From Phycisphaerales bacterium (GTDB taxonomy: Bacteria; Planctomycetota; Phycisphaerae; Phycisphaerales; UBA1924): DNA of 64,000 nt. The DNA is taken from positions 1 through 64,000 of the forward strand of contig JALHOJ010000002.1 in NCBI GenBank assembly GCA_022843045.1, read 5' to 3'. The notes beneath the pieces are model-generated. The model did no database searches, was not told the DNA's origin, and saw only the letters and a list, made by a program, of their open reading frames with translations. Positions 17,669 through 26,009 of the stretch are shown piece after piece. Positions within the stretch are counted from its first letter, which is position 1. Every line of letters starts with the position of its first letter. The translations under genes and the position numbers were made by a program.

Positions 17669-20600
17669 GTGAAGCTCCACTTTGAACCAGACCTCGACTA
17701 TCAGCTGCGGGCCATCGAGTCCGTGTGCGACCTGTTCCGCGGCCAGGAGCTCTGCCGCACGGAGTTCACGGTCGTGCGTGATGTGGCCAACCCGCAGATG
17801 CGGCTGGGCTTCGCCGAGAGCGACCTGGGCGTCGGCAACCGCCTCACCCTGCTCGATGACGAGCTGCTGGAGAACTTGAAGGACGTCCAGCTTCGCAACG
17901 GGCTCGCGCCGGCGAGCACGCTCGCGTCTGGCGACTTCACGGTCGAAATGGAGACGGGTACGGGCAAGACGTACGTCTACCTCCGGTCCATCTTCGAGCT
18001 CAACAAGCGGTTCGGCTTCACCAAGTTCGTCATCATCGTGCCATCCGTCGCCATCAAGGAGGGCGTGTACCACTCGATCGACTCGATGGCCGAGCATTTC
18101 CGCGGGCTGTACGCGGGCGTGCCGTTCGACTACTTCCTGTACGACTCGTCGCGTATGGGCCAGGTGCGGAACTTCGCCACCAGCCCGCACATCCAGATCA
18201 TGGTGACGACCGTCGGCGCGATCAACAAGAAGGACGTGAACAACCTCTACAAGGACAGCGAGAAAACCGGCGGCGAGAAGCCGATCGACCTGATTAAGGC
18301 GACGCGTCCCATCCTTATAGTGGACGAGCCCCAGAGCGTCGACGGCGGCCTGAGCGGAGCGGGCAAGCTGGCCCTCGATGCCATGAACCCGCTGTGCACG
18401 CTGCGGTACTCGGCGACGCACGTGAACAAACACCACATGGTGTACCGGCTCGATGCCGTGGACGCGTACGAGCGGAAGCTGGTCAAGCAGATCGAAGTGG
18501 CCGCCGCCACGGTGGAGAGCGCCCACAACCGGCCGTTCGTGCGGCTCGTCGGCGTGCAGAATCGGCGGAACGTCATCTCCGCGAAGGTGGAATTGGACGT
18601 GGAAACGCTCCACGGCGTGGAGCGCAAGGAGGTTTTGGTTCAGGACGGCGATGACCTCGAGCAGACCACGCGCCGCGCGATGTATGCCAACTGCCGTGTC
18701 GGCGAGATTCGCGTAGCCGCGGGTCGCGAGCACATGGAGCTGCGCTACCCGGGCGGCGAGAAGTACCTGAAGCCCGGTGAGTCGTGGGGCGACGTCGACG
18801 GCGCGAGCATCCAGCGCGAGATGATCAAGCGGACCATCAAGGAGCACTTGGACAAGGAGAAGCGTCTCCGACCGCTCGGGATCAAGGTCCTCAGCCTGTT
18901 CTTCATCGACGAGGTGGCGAAGTACCGGCAGTACGACAAGGACGGCAACCCCGTGAAGGGCGAATATGCCAAGATCTTCGAGGAGGAGTACAAGCGCTGG
19001 GCCCGACATCCGGACTACGACACGCTCTTCAAAGAGGTCGACCTGTCGAAGGCTGCTGACGAGGTGCACGACGGCTATTTCTCCATCGACAAGCGCACCG
19101 GCCGAGCCGTGGACACCGAGGAGGGAAATCAGACTGGTCGCGACGCGGCTGAGAAGGCGTACAACCTGATCATGAAGGAGAAGGAGAAGCTGCTGAGCTT
19201 CTCGACGCCGCTGAAGTTCATCTTCTCGCACTCGGCGCTGAAGGAGGGCTGGGACAACCCCAACGTGTTCCAGATCTGCTCGCTCCGCGACATCCGCACC
19301 GAGCGAGAGCGCCGCCAGTCGATCGGTCGCGGGCTCCGGCTCTGCGTGAACCAGGACGGACAGCGCGTCCGCGGGTTCGAGGTCAACACGCTGACCGTGG
19401 TGGCCAACGAGAGCTACGAGGCGTTCGCCGACAACCTTCAGAAGGAAATCGAGGAGGACACCGGCATCCGGTTCGGCATCGTCGAGCAGCACCAGTTCTC
19501 GCAGGTCGCGACGGCGGGCACCGACGGCAAGGTCACAGTGCTCGGCGTCGAGCAGTCGAAGGCCGTCTGGGAGCACCTCAAGGCGAAGGGGTACATTGAC
19601 GCTCGCGGCAAGGTGCAGGATGCGCTGCGTCAGGCGATCAAGAACAAGACGGTCGAACTGCCCGTTGCGATTGTCGGCGAGGCGGGGCAGAAGGACCAGG
19701 TCGTGGAGATCCTGCGCAAGCTTGCGGGCAAGCTGGAGATCAAGAACGCCGATGACCGGAAGCCGATCACGGTCCGCCGCGCCGTGCTGGATAGTGAGCA
19801 GTTCAAGCAGCTTTGGGCCCGTATCCGGGACAAGACCACGTATCGCGTCAACTTCGACAACGATAAGCTAATCGCCGATGCCAGCAAGGCGATCGAGGAG
19901 GCACCGCCGATCGCGCGGACTCGGTTGCAGTGGCGGAAGGCCGACGTTGCGATCGGCCGCGGCGGCGTCCAAGCCACGGAGTCCGGTGATTCGTCCGTCG
20001 TCGTCCTCAACGAAGCGGATATCGAGCTTCCTGACATCCTCACGGATCTGCAGGATCGCACACGCCTCACCCGCAGGAGCATCGCCAAGATTCTGATTGA
20101 CAGCGGACGACTAGACGAGTTCTCACGCAATCCCCAGGAGTTCATCGAACTGGCCGCTGACGCGATCAATCGATGCAAACGATTGGCGCTGGTGGACGGC
20201 ATCAAGTACCAGCGCCTTGGCAATGAGTTCTACTACGCCCAAGAGCTCTACGAGAACAAGGAGCTGACCGGGTATCTGCGGAACATGCTGGCGGCCTCAA
20301 AGGCCCCGTACGAACACGTCGTGTACGACTCCGACGTCGAGAAGTCGTTCGCTCAAGAGCTTGAACGGAACACCGCGATCAAGGTCTACGCGAAGCTGCC
20401 CGGGTGGTTCACAGTGCCCACCCCGCTTGGACCGTACAACCCCGACTGGGCGGTTCTCGTACAGCAGGACGGGGAAGAGCGTTTGTACTTCGTCGTAGAG
20501 ACCAAACCATCGGCCTTGCTGTTCGACGATGCTCGGAGAGTCTCAGAGAACGCAAAGATCCAGTGCGGCAAGGCTCACTTCAAAGCAATTGCAACCGACG

Positions 20601-20683
20601 CCAATCCTGCACAGTTTATTGTCGCCGAATCGATCGATGATGTGTTTCGGCATTCAACACATACTTCGCCACCTAGAAATTGA
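17669..20683 (+). CDS. Type III-like restriction subunit (Res): helicase plus PD-(D/E)XK nuclease
   Basis: 1,004 aa, the usual size for Res. It opens with a Q-like DYQLRAIESV, then Walker A METGTGKT near residue 95, DEPQ box (ILIVDEPQSVDG) near residue 215, and motif VI QSIGRGLRLCVN near 550. The C-terminus has a PD-ExK nuclease site: YNPDWAVL near residue 923 and VVETK near 945. Start is GTG 17669 with CGGAG upstream. Together with Mod it would translocate along or scan DNA and cut unmethylated sites. The gene ends 15 bp from the convergent HTH gene, so the operon closes here. Confidence 0.9.
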   Translation: MKLHFEPDLDYQLRAIESVCDLFRGQELCRTEFTVVRDVANPQMRLGFAESDLGVGNRLTLLDDELLENLKDVQLRNGLAPASTLASGDFTVEMETGTGKTYVYLRSIFELNKRFGFTKFVIIVPSVAIKEGVYHSIDSMAEHFRGLYAGVPFDYFLYDSSRMGQVRNFATSPHIQIMVTTVGAINKKDVNNLYKDSEKTGGEKPIDLIKATRPILIVDEPQSVDGGLSGAGKLALDAMNPLCTLRYSATHVNKHHMVYRLDAVDAYERKLVKQIEVAAATVESAHNRPFVRLVGVQNRRNVISAKVELDVETLHGVERKEVLVQDGDDLEQTTRRAMYANCRVGEIRVAAGREHMELRYPGGEKYLKPGESWGDVDGASIQREMIKRTIKEHLDKEKRLRPLGIKVLSLFFIDEVAKYRQYDKDGNPVKGEYAKIFEEEYKRWARHPDYDTLFKEVDLSKAADEVHDGYFSIDKRTGRAVDTEEGNQTGRDAAEKAYNLIMKEKEKLLSFSTPLKFIFSHSALKEGWDNPNVFQICSLRDIRTERERRQSIGRGLRLCVNQDGQRVRGFEVNTLTVVANESYEAFADNLQKEIEEDTGIRFGIVEQHQFSQVATAGTDGKVTVLGVEQSKAVWEHLKAKGYIDARGKVQDALRQAIKNKTVELPVAIVGEAGQKDQVVEILRKLAGKLEIKNADDRKPITVRRAVLDSEQFKQLWARIRDKTTYRVNFDNDKLIADASKAIEEAPPIARTRLQWRKADVAIGRGGVQATESGDSSVVVLNEADIELPDILTDLQDRTRLTRRSIAKILIDSGRLDEFSRNPQEFIELAADAINRCKRLALVDGIKYQRLGNEFYYAQELYENKELTGYLRNMLAASKAPYEHVVYDSDVEKSFAQELERNTAIKVYAKLPGWFTVPTPLGPYNPDWAVLVQQDGEERLYFVVETKPSALLFDDARRVSENAKIQCGKAHFKAIATDANPAQFIVAESIDDVFRHSTHTSPPRN

Positions 20684-20698
20684 TGGGACAATTGCTGC

Positions 20699-21082
20699 TC
20701 AAAGTGCTAGCCAGGCGGCTCGCTGCTGACTCCAAGAGGCGGTGGCGGCAATTGGCCGAAGATCACGCTCGGTGATCGCGTCACGGCCCTTCGAGGACGC
20801 GGGAAGATACAAGATCTGTTCCTGAATATCCGGCGCAAGATGCAGCAGGTTCATAATCTGCGTCATACGCGGCTGTGTGACCCGGCACAGGCGGGCAAGC
20901 TCGGAAAGGTCCGCAACGACACCCTTCTGGATGAGCCGGTCGTACTTGATCGCCAGGGCCATCAGGCGGGCTACGCGGGGCACACGGCCCGGCAGTTCGG
21001 CTTTGGGGGCCTCTGGTCCAAGCACAACGCGCTTGCGGCGGGCTTTCCGAGTGATATGGATGGTCCGGACAACGGTTGTCAA
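20699..21082 (-). CDS. Small HTH protein coupled to the recombinase
   Basis: 127 aa if it starts at TTG 21082. That TTG forms a TTGA overlap with the recombinase stop and is preceded by TGGAGGAA, a strong ribosome site; an ATG at 21109 would add 9 residues. The middle (ADLSELARLCRVTQPRMTQI) is a clear helix-turn-helix, and basic residues dominate the N-terminus (TRKARRKRV). Similar small genes follow serine recombinase genes in related elements. It may be a recombination directionality factor or a regulator, but this cannot be decided from sequence. It resembles the HTH part of KorB/ParB proteins only loosely. Confidence 0.72.
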   Translation of the reverse strand: MTTVVRTIHITRKARRKRVVLGPEAPKAELPGRVPRVARLMALAIKYDRLIQKGVVADLSELARLCRVTQPRMTQIMNLLHLAPDIQEQILYLPASSKGRDAITERDLRPIAATASWSQQRAAWLAL

Positions 21083-22677
21083 GCTGCTTCCTCCAGTCGA
21101 CGGGTACACAGGGCGGCGATGCCGGTTGCTCGGAACGTCACTGCGACTGTTGATTTCTCCGAGTCGAACTCGACATTTGACAACAGCAACTTCAGCACGC
21201 GAGCCTGCTCTCGAGGTGACAATTGCGACCAGACGCCGTCGAATTCGCTGAGGGCTTTTCTGGCCTCTTCCCGTGAGATGGCCTTGGACCCGAGCACGCC
21301 CAGCCGGGTTTCGATTTCGGCAACGCGGTTGCGGGTTCCGCTGATCTGCTCGTGGATACTGGCCAGTCGGGCGGTGGTGGCCGCACTCCCGCTCTTGTCC
21401 GCGATGAGTTCCCTCAGCTCCTTCTCCATACGGCCGAGCGAGGCGTGGATCGATGCCCGCTCTGCCTTGAGCGCCGCGAGTTCCTCGTCCACGTTGACCA
21501 CTGCCTCAGCGAGAATGCGGTCGAGCAGCGCCCGGTCTTTGCCGAGCGAGCGGATCTCGTCGACGACCAACTTCTCGATCTCCAGCCCGGGCAGCGATGA
21601 CGCTCCGCAGGTGTGTGCTCCGTTCTTGATCGCCTCAAGGCACCTGTAGTAGCGGTACTGTTTGTTCCGCTTGCCGTAGAACGTGTGGATCATTGCGCAG
21701 TCGCACTTCTTGCACCGCATGAGCCCGCGTAGCAAGGCCCCGTACTTGTTGCGCATCTCAATACCGCCGGTTCGACCGTTCTCCGCGAGCTGCTGGCGGA
21801 CTCGCTCAAACAAGGCAACATCGACGATCGCCTCGTGCTCGCCGTCATAGGTGTTGCCCCGATGGACGATCTTGCCGGTCAGGAGCGGGTTGGTTAGAAG
21901 AACGTGCAGGCTGCCGGTGTTGAAAGGCTGGCCGCCGACGCTGTCGCCCTTCCGGGTTACTCGGCGCTTGTTCTTCCATTCGCGGTGCCTCAGCTCGGTC
22001 ACTGTTCGCTGAAGCGACCCTTTATCCAGATACATCTTGAAGATCTCGCGGACGCGGTGGGCTTCGCGGGGGTTGACCACCAAGCGGGGACTACCGCCGG
22101 AACGGTCCACGTCATAGCCCAGGATCGGCACGCCGCCCGCCCACTTGCCCCGACGCTTCTGGGCGGCGATCTTGTCGCGGATGCGCTCACCGATGATCTC
22201 GCGTTCGAACTGGGCGAACGACAACAGGATGTTGAGCGTCAGGCGGCCCATCGAGCTCGTGGTGTTGAACTGCTGCGTCACCGAGACGAACGACACGCCT
22301 TTGCGATCGAACGTCTCCATGATGCGAGCGAAGTCCATCAGAGAACGGCTCAACCTATCCACTTTGTAGACTACAACGCAGTCGATCTTCCCGGCCTCGA
22401 TGTCTTTCAGGAGCTGCTCCAACGCCGGTCGCTCCATGCTGCCGCCGGAGAAGCCGCCGTCGTCGTATCGATCCGGGAGGCACACCCACCCTTCGTTGCG
22501 CTGGCTGGCGATGTATGACTCCGCAGCCTCCCGCTGGGCGTCGAGCGAGTTGAACTCGAGTTCGAGCCCCTCCTCGCTGCTTTTGCGGGTATAGATCGCG
22601 CACCGGATCGGACCCGGAGATCGGTTGCCGCGGTCCCGTGACAGAGACGTGTTGGAAGATTGGCCGCGCTTGGTCAT
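21079..22677 (-). CDS. Large serine recombinase (integrase)
   Basis: 532 aa. The catalytic domain occupies roughly residues 23-170: AIYTRKSSEEG with nucleophile Ser33, then DDGGFSGGSMERPAL, YKVDRLSRS and ERIRDKIAAQ. A recombinase domain follows (GGVPILGYDVD...), then a zinc ribbon (CKKCDCAM ... YRCLEAIKNGAHTC) and a C-terminal coiled coil rich in Glu/Arg. These enzymes integrate and excise elements at short att sites with a 2-bp crossover core. The upstream DUF2924 gene and the downstream HTH gene both overlap it by start/stop codons, forming one operon. It is the best evidence that the left third of the window is a mobile element. Confidence 0.93.
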   Translation of the reverse strand: MTKRGQSSNTSLSRDRGNRSPGPIRCAIYTRKSSEEGLELEFNSLDAQREAAESYIASQRNEGWVCLPDRYDDGGFSGGSMERPALEQLLKDIEAGKIDCVVVYKVDRLSRSLMDFARIMETFDRKGVSFVSVTQQFNTTSSMGRLTLNILLSFAQFEREIIGERIRDKIAAQKRRGKWAGGVPILGYDVDRSGGSPRLVVNPREAHRVREIFKMYLDKGSLQRTVTELRHREWKNKRRVTRKGDSVGGQPFNTGSLHVLLTNPLLTGKIVHRGNTYDGEHEAIVDVALFERVRQQLAENGRTGGIEMRNKYGALLRGLMRCKKCDCAMIHTFYGKRNKQYRYYRCLEAIKNGAHTCGASSLPGLEIEKLVVDEIRSLGKDRALLDRILAEAVVNVDEELAALKAERASIHASLGRMEKELRELIADKSGSAATTARLASIHEQISGTRNRVAEIETRLGVLGSKAISREEARKALSEFDGVWSQLSPREQARVLKLLLSNVEFDSEKSTVAVTFRATGIAALCTRRLEEAA

Positions 22678-23189
22678 CGACCACCCCGCAATCCGAAGAA
22701 CCGGTAGCCGTTGATGTGCTGACCAGTCACTTTCTTGGCAACTACTGAGAGCGTGCCGTATCGCTCGCCGTCGAACTCGAAGCCCTCACCGTCTGCGAGC
22801 ACCATCACCCGGATCGTCCGACCCTTGTACTGACGGACGATCGCGGAACCGGGCGGGGGCAAACGTGGATCGCGGCTCTCGCGTTGATCGAGGGACCGCA
22901 CCGTCGTACGGATCTCACCGGGCTGGGGCGGGCAGGTGTACGAGCGAGGGGCCATCGTGCGGATTTCAGCGTCGTCGGCTAACTCGGCCGCCCGCCGCTT
23001 GGCTCGCTCGCTCAGATCGCCCTCCGCGTTGGCCTGGATACGCCAAGCGTTCTTGCGGATCAGATACGCACGGTGGCGAGTGCGACAGGCGTGGCCATGG
23101 ATTTCTTCGTAGAGATCGATCAGTTCACCGGTGGTCATGCGCTGCAGTTCGCTCAGTTGTCGTTCCATTGCGTCGGTCGTGGGGGACAT
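22674..23189 (-). CDS. DUF2924 protein
   Basis: 171 aa. The N-terminal helix (QLSELQRMTTGELIDLYEEI), a basic middle (RTRHRAYLIRKNAWRIQANA) and a C-terminal beta module (GSAIVRQYKGRTIRVMVLAD ... FEFDGERYGTLSVVAKKVTG) are characteristic of DUF2924. Members sit directly upstream of serine recombinase genes in many elements of planctomycetes and alphaproteobacteria, and are presumed to help recombination or DNA binding. Its stop overlaps the recombinase start by ATGA. No catalytic residues are apparent. Confidence 0.86.
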   Translation of the reverse strand: MSPTTDAMERQLSELQRMTTGELIDLYEEIHGHACRTRHRAYLIRKNAWRIQANAEGDLSERAKRRAAELADDAEIRTMAPRSYTCPPQPGEIRTTVRSLDQRESRDPRLPPPGSAIVRQYKGRTIRVMVLADGEGFEFDGERYGTLSVVAKKVTGQHINGYRFFGLRGGR

Positions 23190-23219
23190 AGAGGTTCCTC
23201 GTCGCAGCGGCCCAAAGCC

Positions 23220-23435
23220 CTAACCCTGGGGCCGCGCGGAGACACTGATGCCGTCACGTTGGGGAAGTTCAAGTGCATGCGGAGCGGATTCCGGATGCTG
23301 CTGGTCGTTCAACGCGAGCCGGGCAGTGGGGGATCGCTCTTGACGGAGGGCTCGTACCAGTCCACGGGCAAACAGGCTCGCCAATTCGGCGTCTCGTTGC
23401 TCGGGCGTCATCGTGTCTGGATCTTGAGTTCGCAT
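23220..23435 (-). CDS. Small hypothetical protein upstream of DUF2924
   Basis: 71 aa from ATG 23435 with CCGGAG before it. The N-terminus, DTMTPEQRDAELASLFARGL followed by VRAL, has the form of short helical proteins that often precede DUF2924-recombinase pairs; the remainder is polar and low in structure. It would be the first gene of the recombination operon. Being short, it could be a chance frame, but its position and start site favour a real gene. Confidence 0.55.
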   Translation of the reverse strand: MRTQDPDTMTPEQRDAELASLFARGLVRALRQERSPTARLALNDQQHPESAPHALELPQRDGISVSARPQG

Positions 23436-23763
23436 CGGGGCTCCGGCCACCGGACGCAGCACTTGCTCCGGTATTGGTTCCCTATGCAGTCGTCACGCTA
23501 TCTGCCCGCGAGAGATGATCGTGCAGAGAATCGCAATGAAGCGATTCAACCCCAGTCCGTCGTGGCCAAGGTTTCGTCTGTCGCGCTCTCGCATGCAGGA
23601 ACCCGCCATAACCCGCGCTCTCGATCCAGAGAGATACGGAGAGACTTTGGGCCAGAACCGCGTCAAACTGGTCGGACCGAGCAAAGTCGGGTTATGACCA
23701 TGCAGCGTGGCAGAGACCTTGTCCAAGTGCGGCCGTTCACGCAAACCCTTGGGAGCGTGGGCC
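23436..23763. other. Gene-poor junction between element and tRNA
   Basis: I see no convincing gene here. The stretch should hold the promoter of the small gene/DUF2924/recombinase operon and, by position, the right attachment site of the element. An 11-base copy of part of the tRNA anticodon arm (tcgggttatga) occurs at 23687-23697, which may be coincidence. Confidence 0.4.
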
Positions 23764-23801
23764 AAAAAACGAAAACGCCGCTGAGGTCTCTCAGCGGCGT
23801 T
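23764..23801 (-). terminator. Rho-independent terminator after tRNA-fMet
   Basis: A perfect 12-bp stem (AACGCCGCTGAG with its complement, tetraloop) at 23774-23801 is followed on the minus strand by TTCGTTTTTT. It ends transcription from the initiator tRNA gene. Confidence 0.85.
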
Positions 23802-23816
23802 CCCTGAAAACCAAAG

Positions 23817-23840
23817 GGCCGGCTGCTTTCGCAACCGGCC
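23817..23840 (-). terminator. GAAA-loop hairpin directly behind the tRNA
   Basis: GGCCGGTTGC and GCAGCCGGCC pair over 10 bp (one G.T) around a GAAA loop on the minus strand, followed by CTTTGGTTTT. It lies 7 bp after the tRNA 3' end and could be a first, weaker terminator or a processing signal. Confidence 0.6.
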
Positions 23841-23847
23841 TTGGAAA

Positions 23848-23921
<74 letters not shown>

Positions 23922-24063
23922 ATCAAAGCGGAATTAGTCGGTAGGATAGGGAAACCGGGCGCGAACGTCAAGTTTGAGCGTCAGTTTGCGCGGAAATGGG
24001 TGGCGTCGCGGTTGCTTCGTGGTGAAACCTGTGATCGCGCGACACACGATTCGCCCACCCCAA

Positions 24064-24082
24064 CCCCTCCCTCTGGGAGGGG
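24064..24082 (-). terminator. Hairpin behind the superoxide dismutase gene
   Basis: CCCCTCCC and GGGAGGGG pair over 8 bp with a 3-nt loop, 4 bp past the sod stop. There is no T-run, so it may stabilise the mRNA end or be a dispersed palindrome rather than a true terminator. Confidence 0.4.
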
Positions 24083-24086
24083 CCTT

Positions 24087-24860
24087 TCAGGCTACCGCCG
24101 CGTCGAACAACTGCTCACAGAACCGCCAATTGACCACTTTCATGAACGCATCGACATATTCGCTGCGCTTGTTCTGATACTTCAGGTAGTACGCGTGCTC
24201 CCACACGTCCACGCCCAGGATCGGCACCGCCCCCGCAATGAATCGGTCCTGCTGGCTCTCCATTTGGATCAGCACCAGCCGCTTGCTCAGCGTGTCCAGC
24301 ACCAGCCAGCCCCAGCCACCGCCTTCAACCTGCAGCGCGTTGGCCTTGAAGTGCGCCACGAACTTGTCAAACGAACCAAAGTCGCGACGAATCGCGGCGA
24401 TCAGTGCTCCCGTGGGTTCGCCTCCGCCGCCCTTCCCCGCCGGAGCCATCATGTTCCAGAAGAGCGTGTGGTTGACATGCCCGCCAAGGTGAAACGACAA
24501 CTCCCGCGCCCAGTGCCGCACCAGCCCCGCATCGCCCCCGTCGCGAATGCCCGCAAGCTCCTTGAGCGCACGATTCGCGCCCGCGACATACGCCGCGTGG
24601 TGCTTGCCGTGGTGGAGTTCCATGGTCGCTTTGTCGATCACCGGCTCGAGTTCGTCGGACTTGTAGGGAAGGGGCGGCAGCACATATTCGCCCTTCGTCG
24701 CGTCAAACGCCGCAAGGCTCGCCACCGGAGCGGCGGCAGGCTTGACGGTTGTGATGGGCGTCGTCGGATCCGCCGTCTGGCAGTACGCGCCAAACGAAAA
24801 AGCGGCAACGCCGGACATGCCGGCAAGGGAGGCAAGAGCTTCGCGTCGGGTGGCGTCCAT
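24087..24860 (-). CDS. Fe/Mn superoxide dismutase with Tat-like signal
   Basis: 257 aa, about 50 longer than cytoplasmic enzymes because of an N-terminal export region. RREALASLAG at residues 5-14 followed by a hydrophobic stretch resembles a twin-arginine signal. Metal ligands are visible: His83 in ELHHGKHHAAYV, His131 in GGHVNHTLFW, Asp218 and His222 in DVWEHAYY. It converts superoxide to peroxide and oxygen, here probably outside the cytoplasmic membrane. Metal choice between Fe and Mn cannot be settled. The start at 24860 is the ATG opening the signal region. It lies downstream of the sdh operon on the same strand, after a 234-bp gap, so it may have its own promoter. Confidence 0.9.
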   Translation of the reverse strand: MDATRREALASLAGMSGVAAFSFGAYCQTADPTTPITTVKPAAAPVASLAAFDATKGEYVLPPLPYKSDELEPVIDKATMELHHGKHHAAYVAGANRALKELAGIRDGGDAGLVRHWARELSFHLGGHVNHTLFWNMMAPAGKGGGGEPTGALIAAIRRDFGSFDKFVAHFKANALQVEGGGWGWLVLDTLSKRLVLIQMESQQDRFIAGAVPILGVDVWEHAYYLKYQNKRSEYVDAFMKVVNWRFCEQLFDAAVA

Positions 24861-25094
24861 GGGGTAGTTTAGGGGGACCGGCGTGACTCGAGTTTCAGCT
24901 CGGAGACACAGAGACTGGCAGGAAGGGAGAGATGCGTTGGGCTGGGTATCGCACGAACGCTGCGGTGTGGCTGCAAGTCTGAGATTACCTTGCTCGTCAT
25001 CGTCTGGGTCCGTGCGGCTCCCTGCCGAAAGCAAGCGCAGGTGAATGATGGCGCTTGCTGACTCGAGCGTTTCGCTTTGTCGCTGCGCGACGGC

Positions 25095-25961
25095 TCAGTC
25101 TTTGAAGAAGCGGGTGAAGGCGCGGACGGTGACGGCTCGTCCGATCGCGGCGATGCTCTCGGTCAGCGGAATGTGCTTGGGGCAGACCTTGACGCAGTTC
25201 TGGGCGTTGCCGCAGTCGTTGACGCCGCCCGGGCCCATGAGGACATCGAGGCGGTCGTCCTTGAGCTGCTTGCCGGTTTCGTGCTCGTTGAAGAGACGGG
25301 CCTGGCTGATGGCGTGGGCACCGATGAAGGCGGAGTCCCACTCGTTCTTGTTTTCTTCGAGGTTGAACTGCGGGCAGGCCTCGAGGCAGCAGCCGCAGCT
25401 CATGCATTCGCTGAGCTTGTAGCGGGTTTCCTGCTTCTGGGGCGATTCCTTGGGGCCGCCGCCCAGGTAGTACGTGCCATCGATGGGGACCCAGGCCTTG
25501 ACGCGCTTGAGGTTGTGGAAGACGCGTTCGCGATCGACCCAGAGATCGCGGATCACGGGGAACTTGCTCATGGGTTCGAGCGTCATGACGTCGCCTTCGC
25601 CTGGCGCATAGTCGTCAATGAGGCACGAGCAGGACTGGCGGACCTTGCCGTTGATGACCATGGTGCACGCCCCGCAGACTTCTTCAAGGCAGCCGCTGTC
25701 CCACACCACCGGCGTGCTCTGTTGGCCTTGAGCCGTCACGGGGTTGGCCGCGATGTACTGAAGGCACGAGATCACGTTGGCGTTCTTGGGAACCGGAACC
25801 TTGAAGTCCTCCCAGCGGCTGGGCTTGCCCGGGCCATCGCAGCGCTTGATGCGGAAGATGATGGTGCGGCCTTCCTTGGCCATCTTGCGATTGGCCATGC
25901 GCTGGGCGAGCTCGGCGGCGAGGGGGGAGTTGGCGTCGGTGTTGGTGAAGGTGGAGATCAT
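25095..25961 (-). CDS. sdhB: Succinate dehydrogenase iron-sulfur subunit
   Basis: 288 aa. Cluster ligands: Cys91, 96, 99 and 111 for the [2Fe-2S] centre (SGCLEEVCGACT ... SCSC), then CMSCGCCLEACP near 186-196 and Cys250/256/260 (CGNAQNCVKVCPKHIP) for the other clusters. It passes electrons from the flavoprotein to the quinone site. The N-terminal extension before RTIIFRIKR is longer than in enterobacteria. It follows sdhA by 48 bp on the same strand, in the order sdhC-sdhA-sdhB typical of the cytochrome b558 class of succinate:quinone oxidoreductases. Confidence 0.95.
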   Translation of the reverse strand: MISTFTNTDANSPLAAELAQRMANRKMAKEGRTIIFRIKRCDGPGKPSRWEDFKVPVPKNANVISCLQYIAANPVTAQGQQSTPVVWDSGCLEEVCGACTMVINGKVRQSCSCLIDDYAPGEGDVMTLEPMSKFPVIRDLWVDRERVFHNLKRVKAWVPIDGTYYLGGGPKESPQKQETRYKLSECMSCGCCLEACPQFNLEENKNEWDSAFIGAHAISQARLFNEHETGKQLKDDRLDVLMGPGGVNDCGNAQNCVKVCPKHIPLTESIAAIGRAVTVRAFTRFFKD

Positions 25962-26009
25962 GGCAGTCGGTGATGACGTGAGTGATCGTGAACAGTGAAC
26001 GCGAAACGG

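Noticed and set aside
17453-19576. Long minus-strand open frame opposite the Res gene (707 codons)
   Set aside because: Antisense shadow of a GC-rich gene; composition is Leu/Val/His/Arg-biased and no domain is visible, while the plus strand has clear helicase motifs.
20699-21082. ParB partition protein
   Set aside because: Only the HTH part is loosely similar; the ParB N-terminal nuclease-like domain and its motifs are missing.
23493-23834. 113-codon minus-strand frame between the tRNA and the recombinase operon
   Set aside because: It runs through both tRNA terminator hairpins and shows no protein-like pattern.
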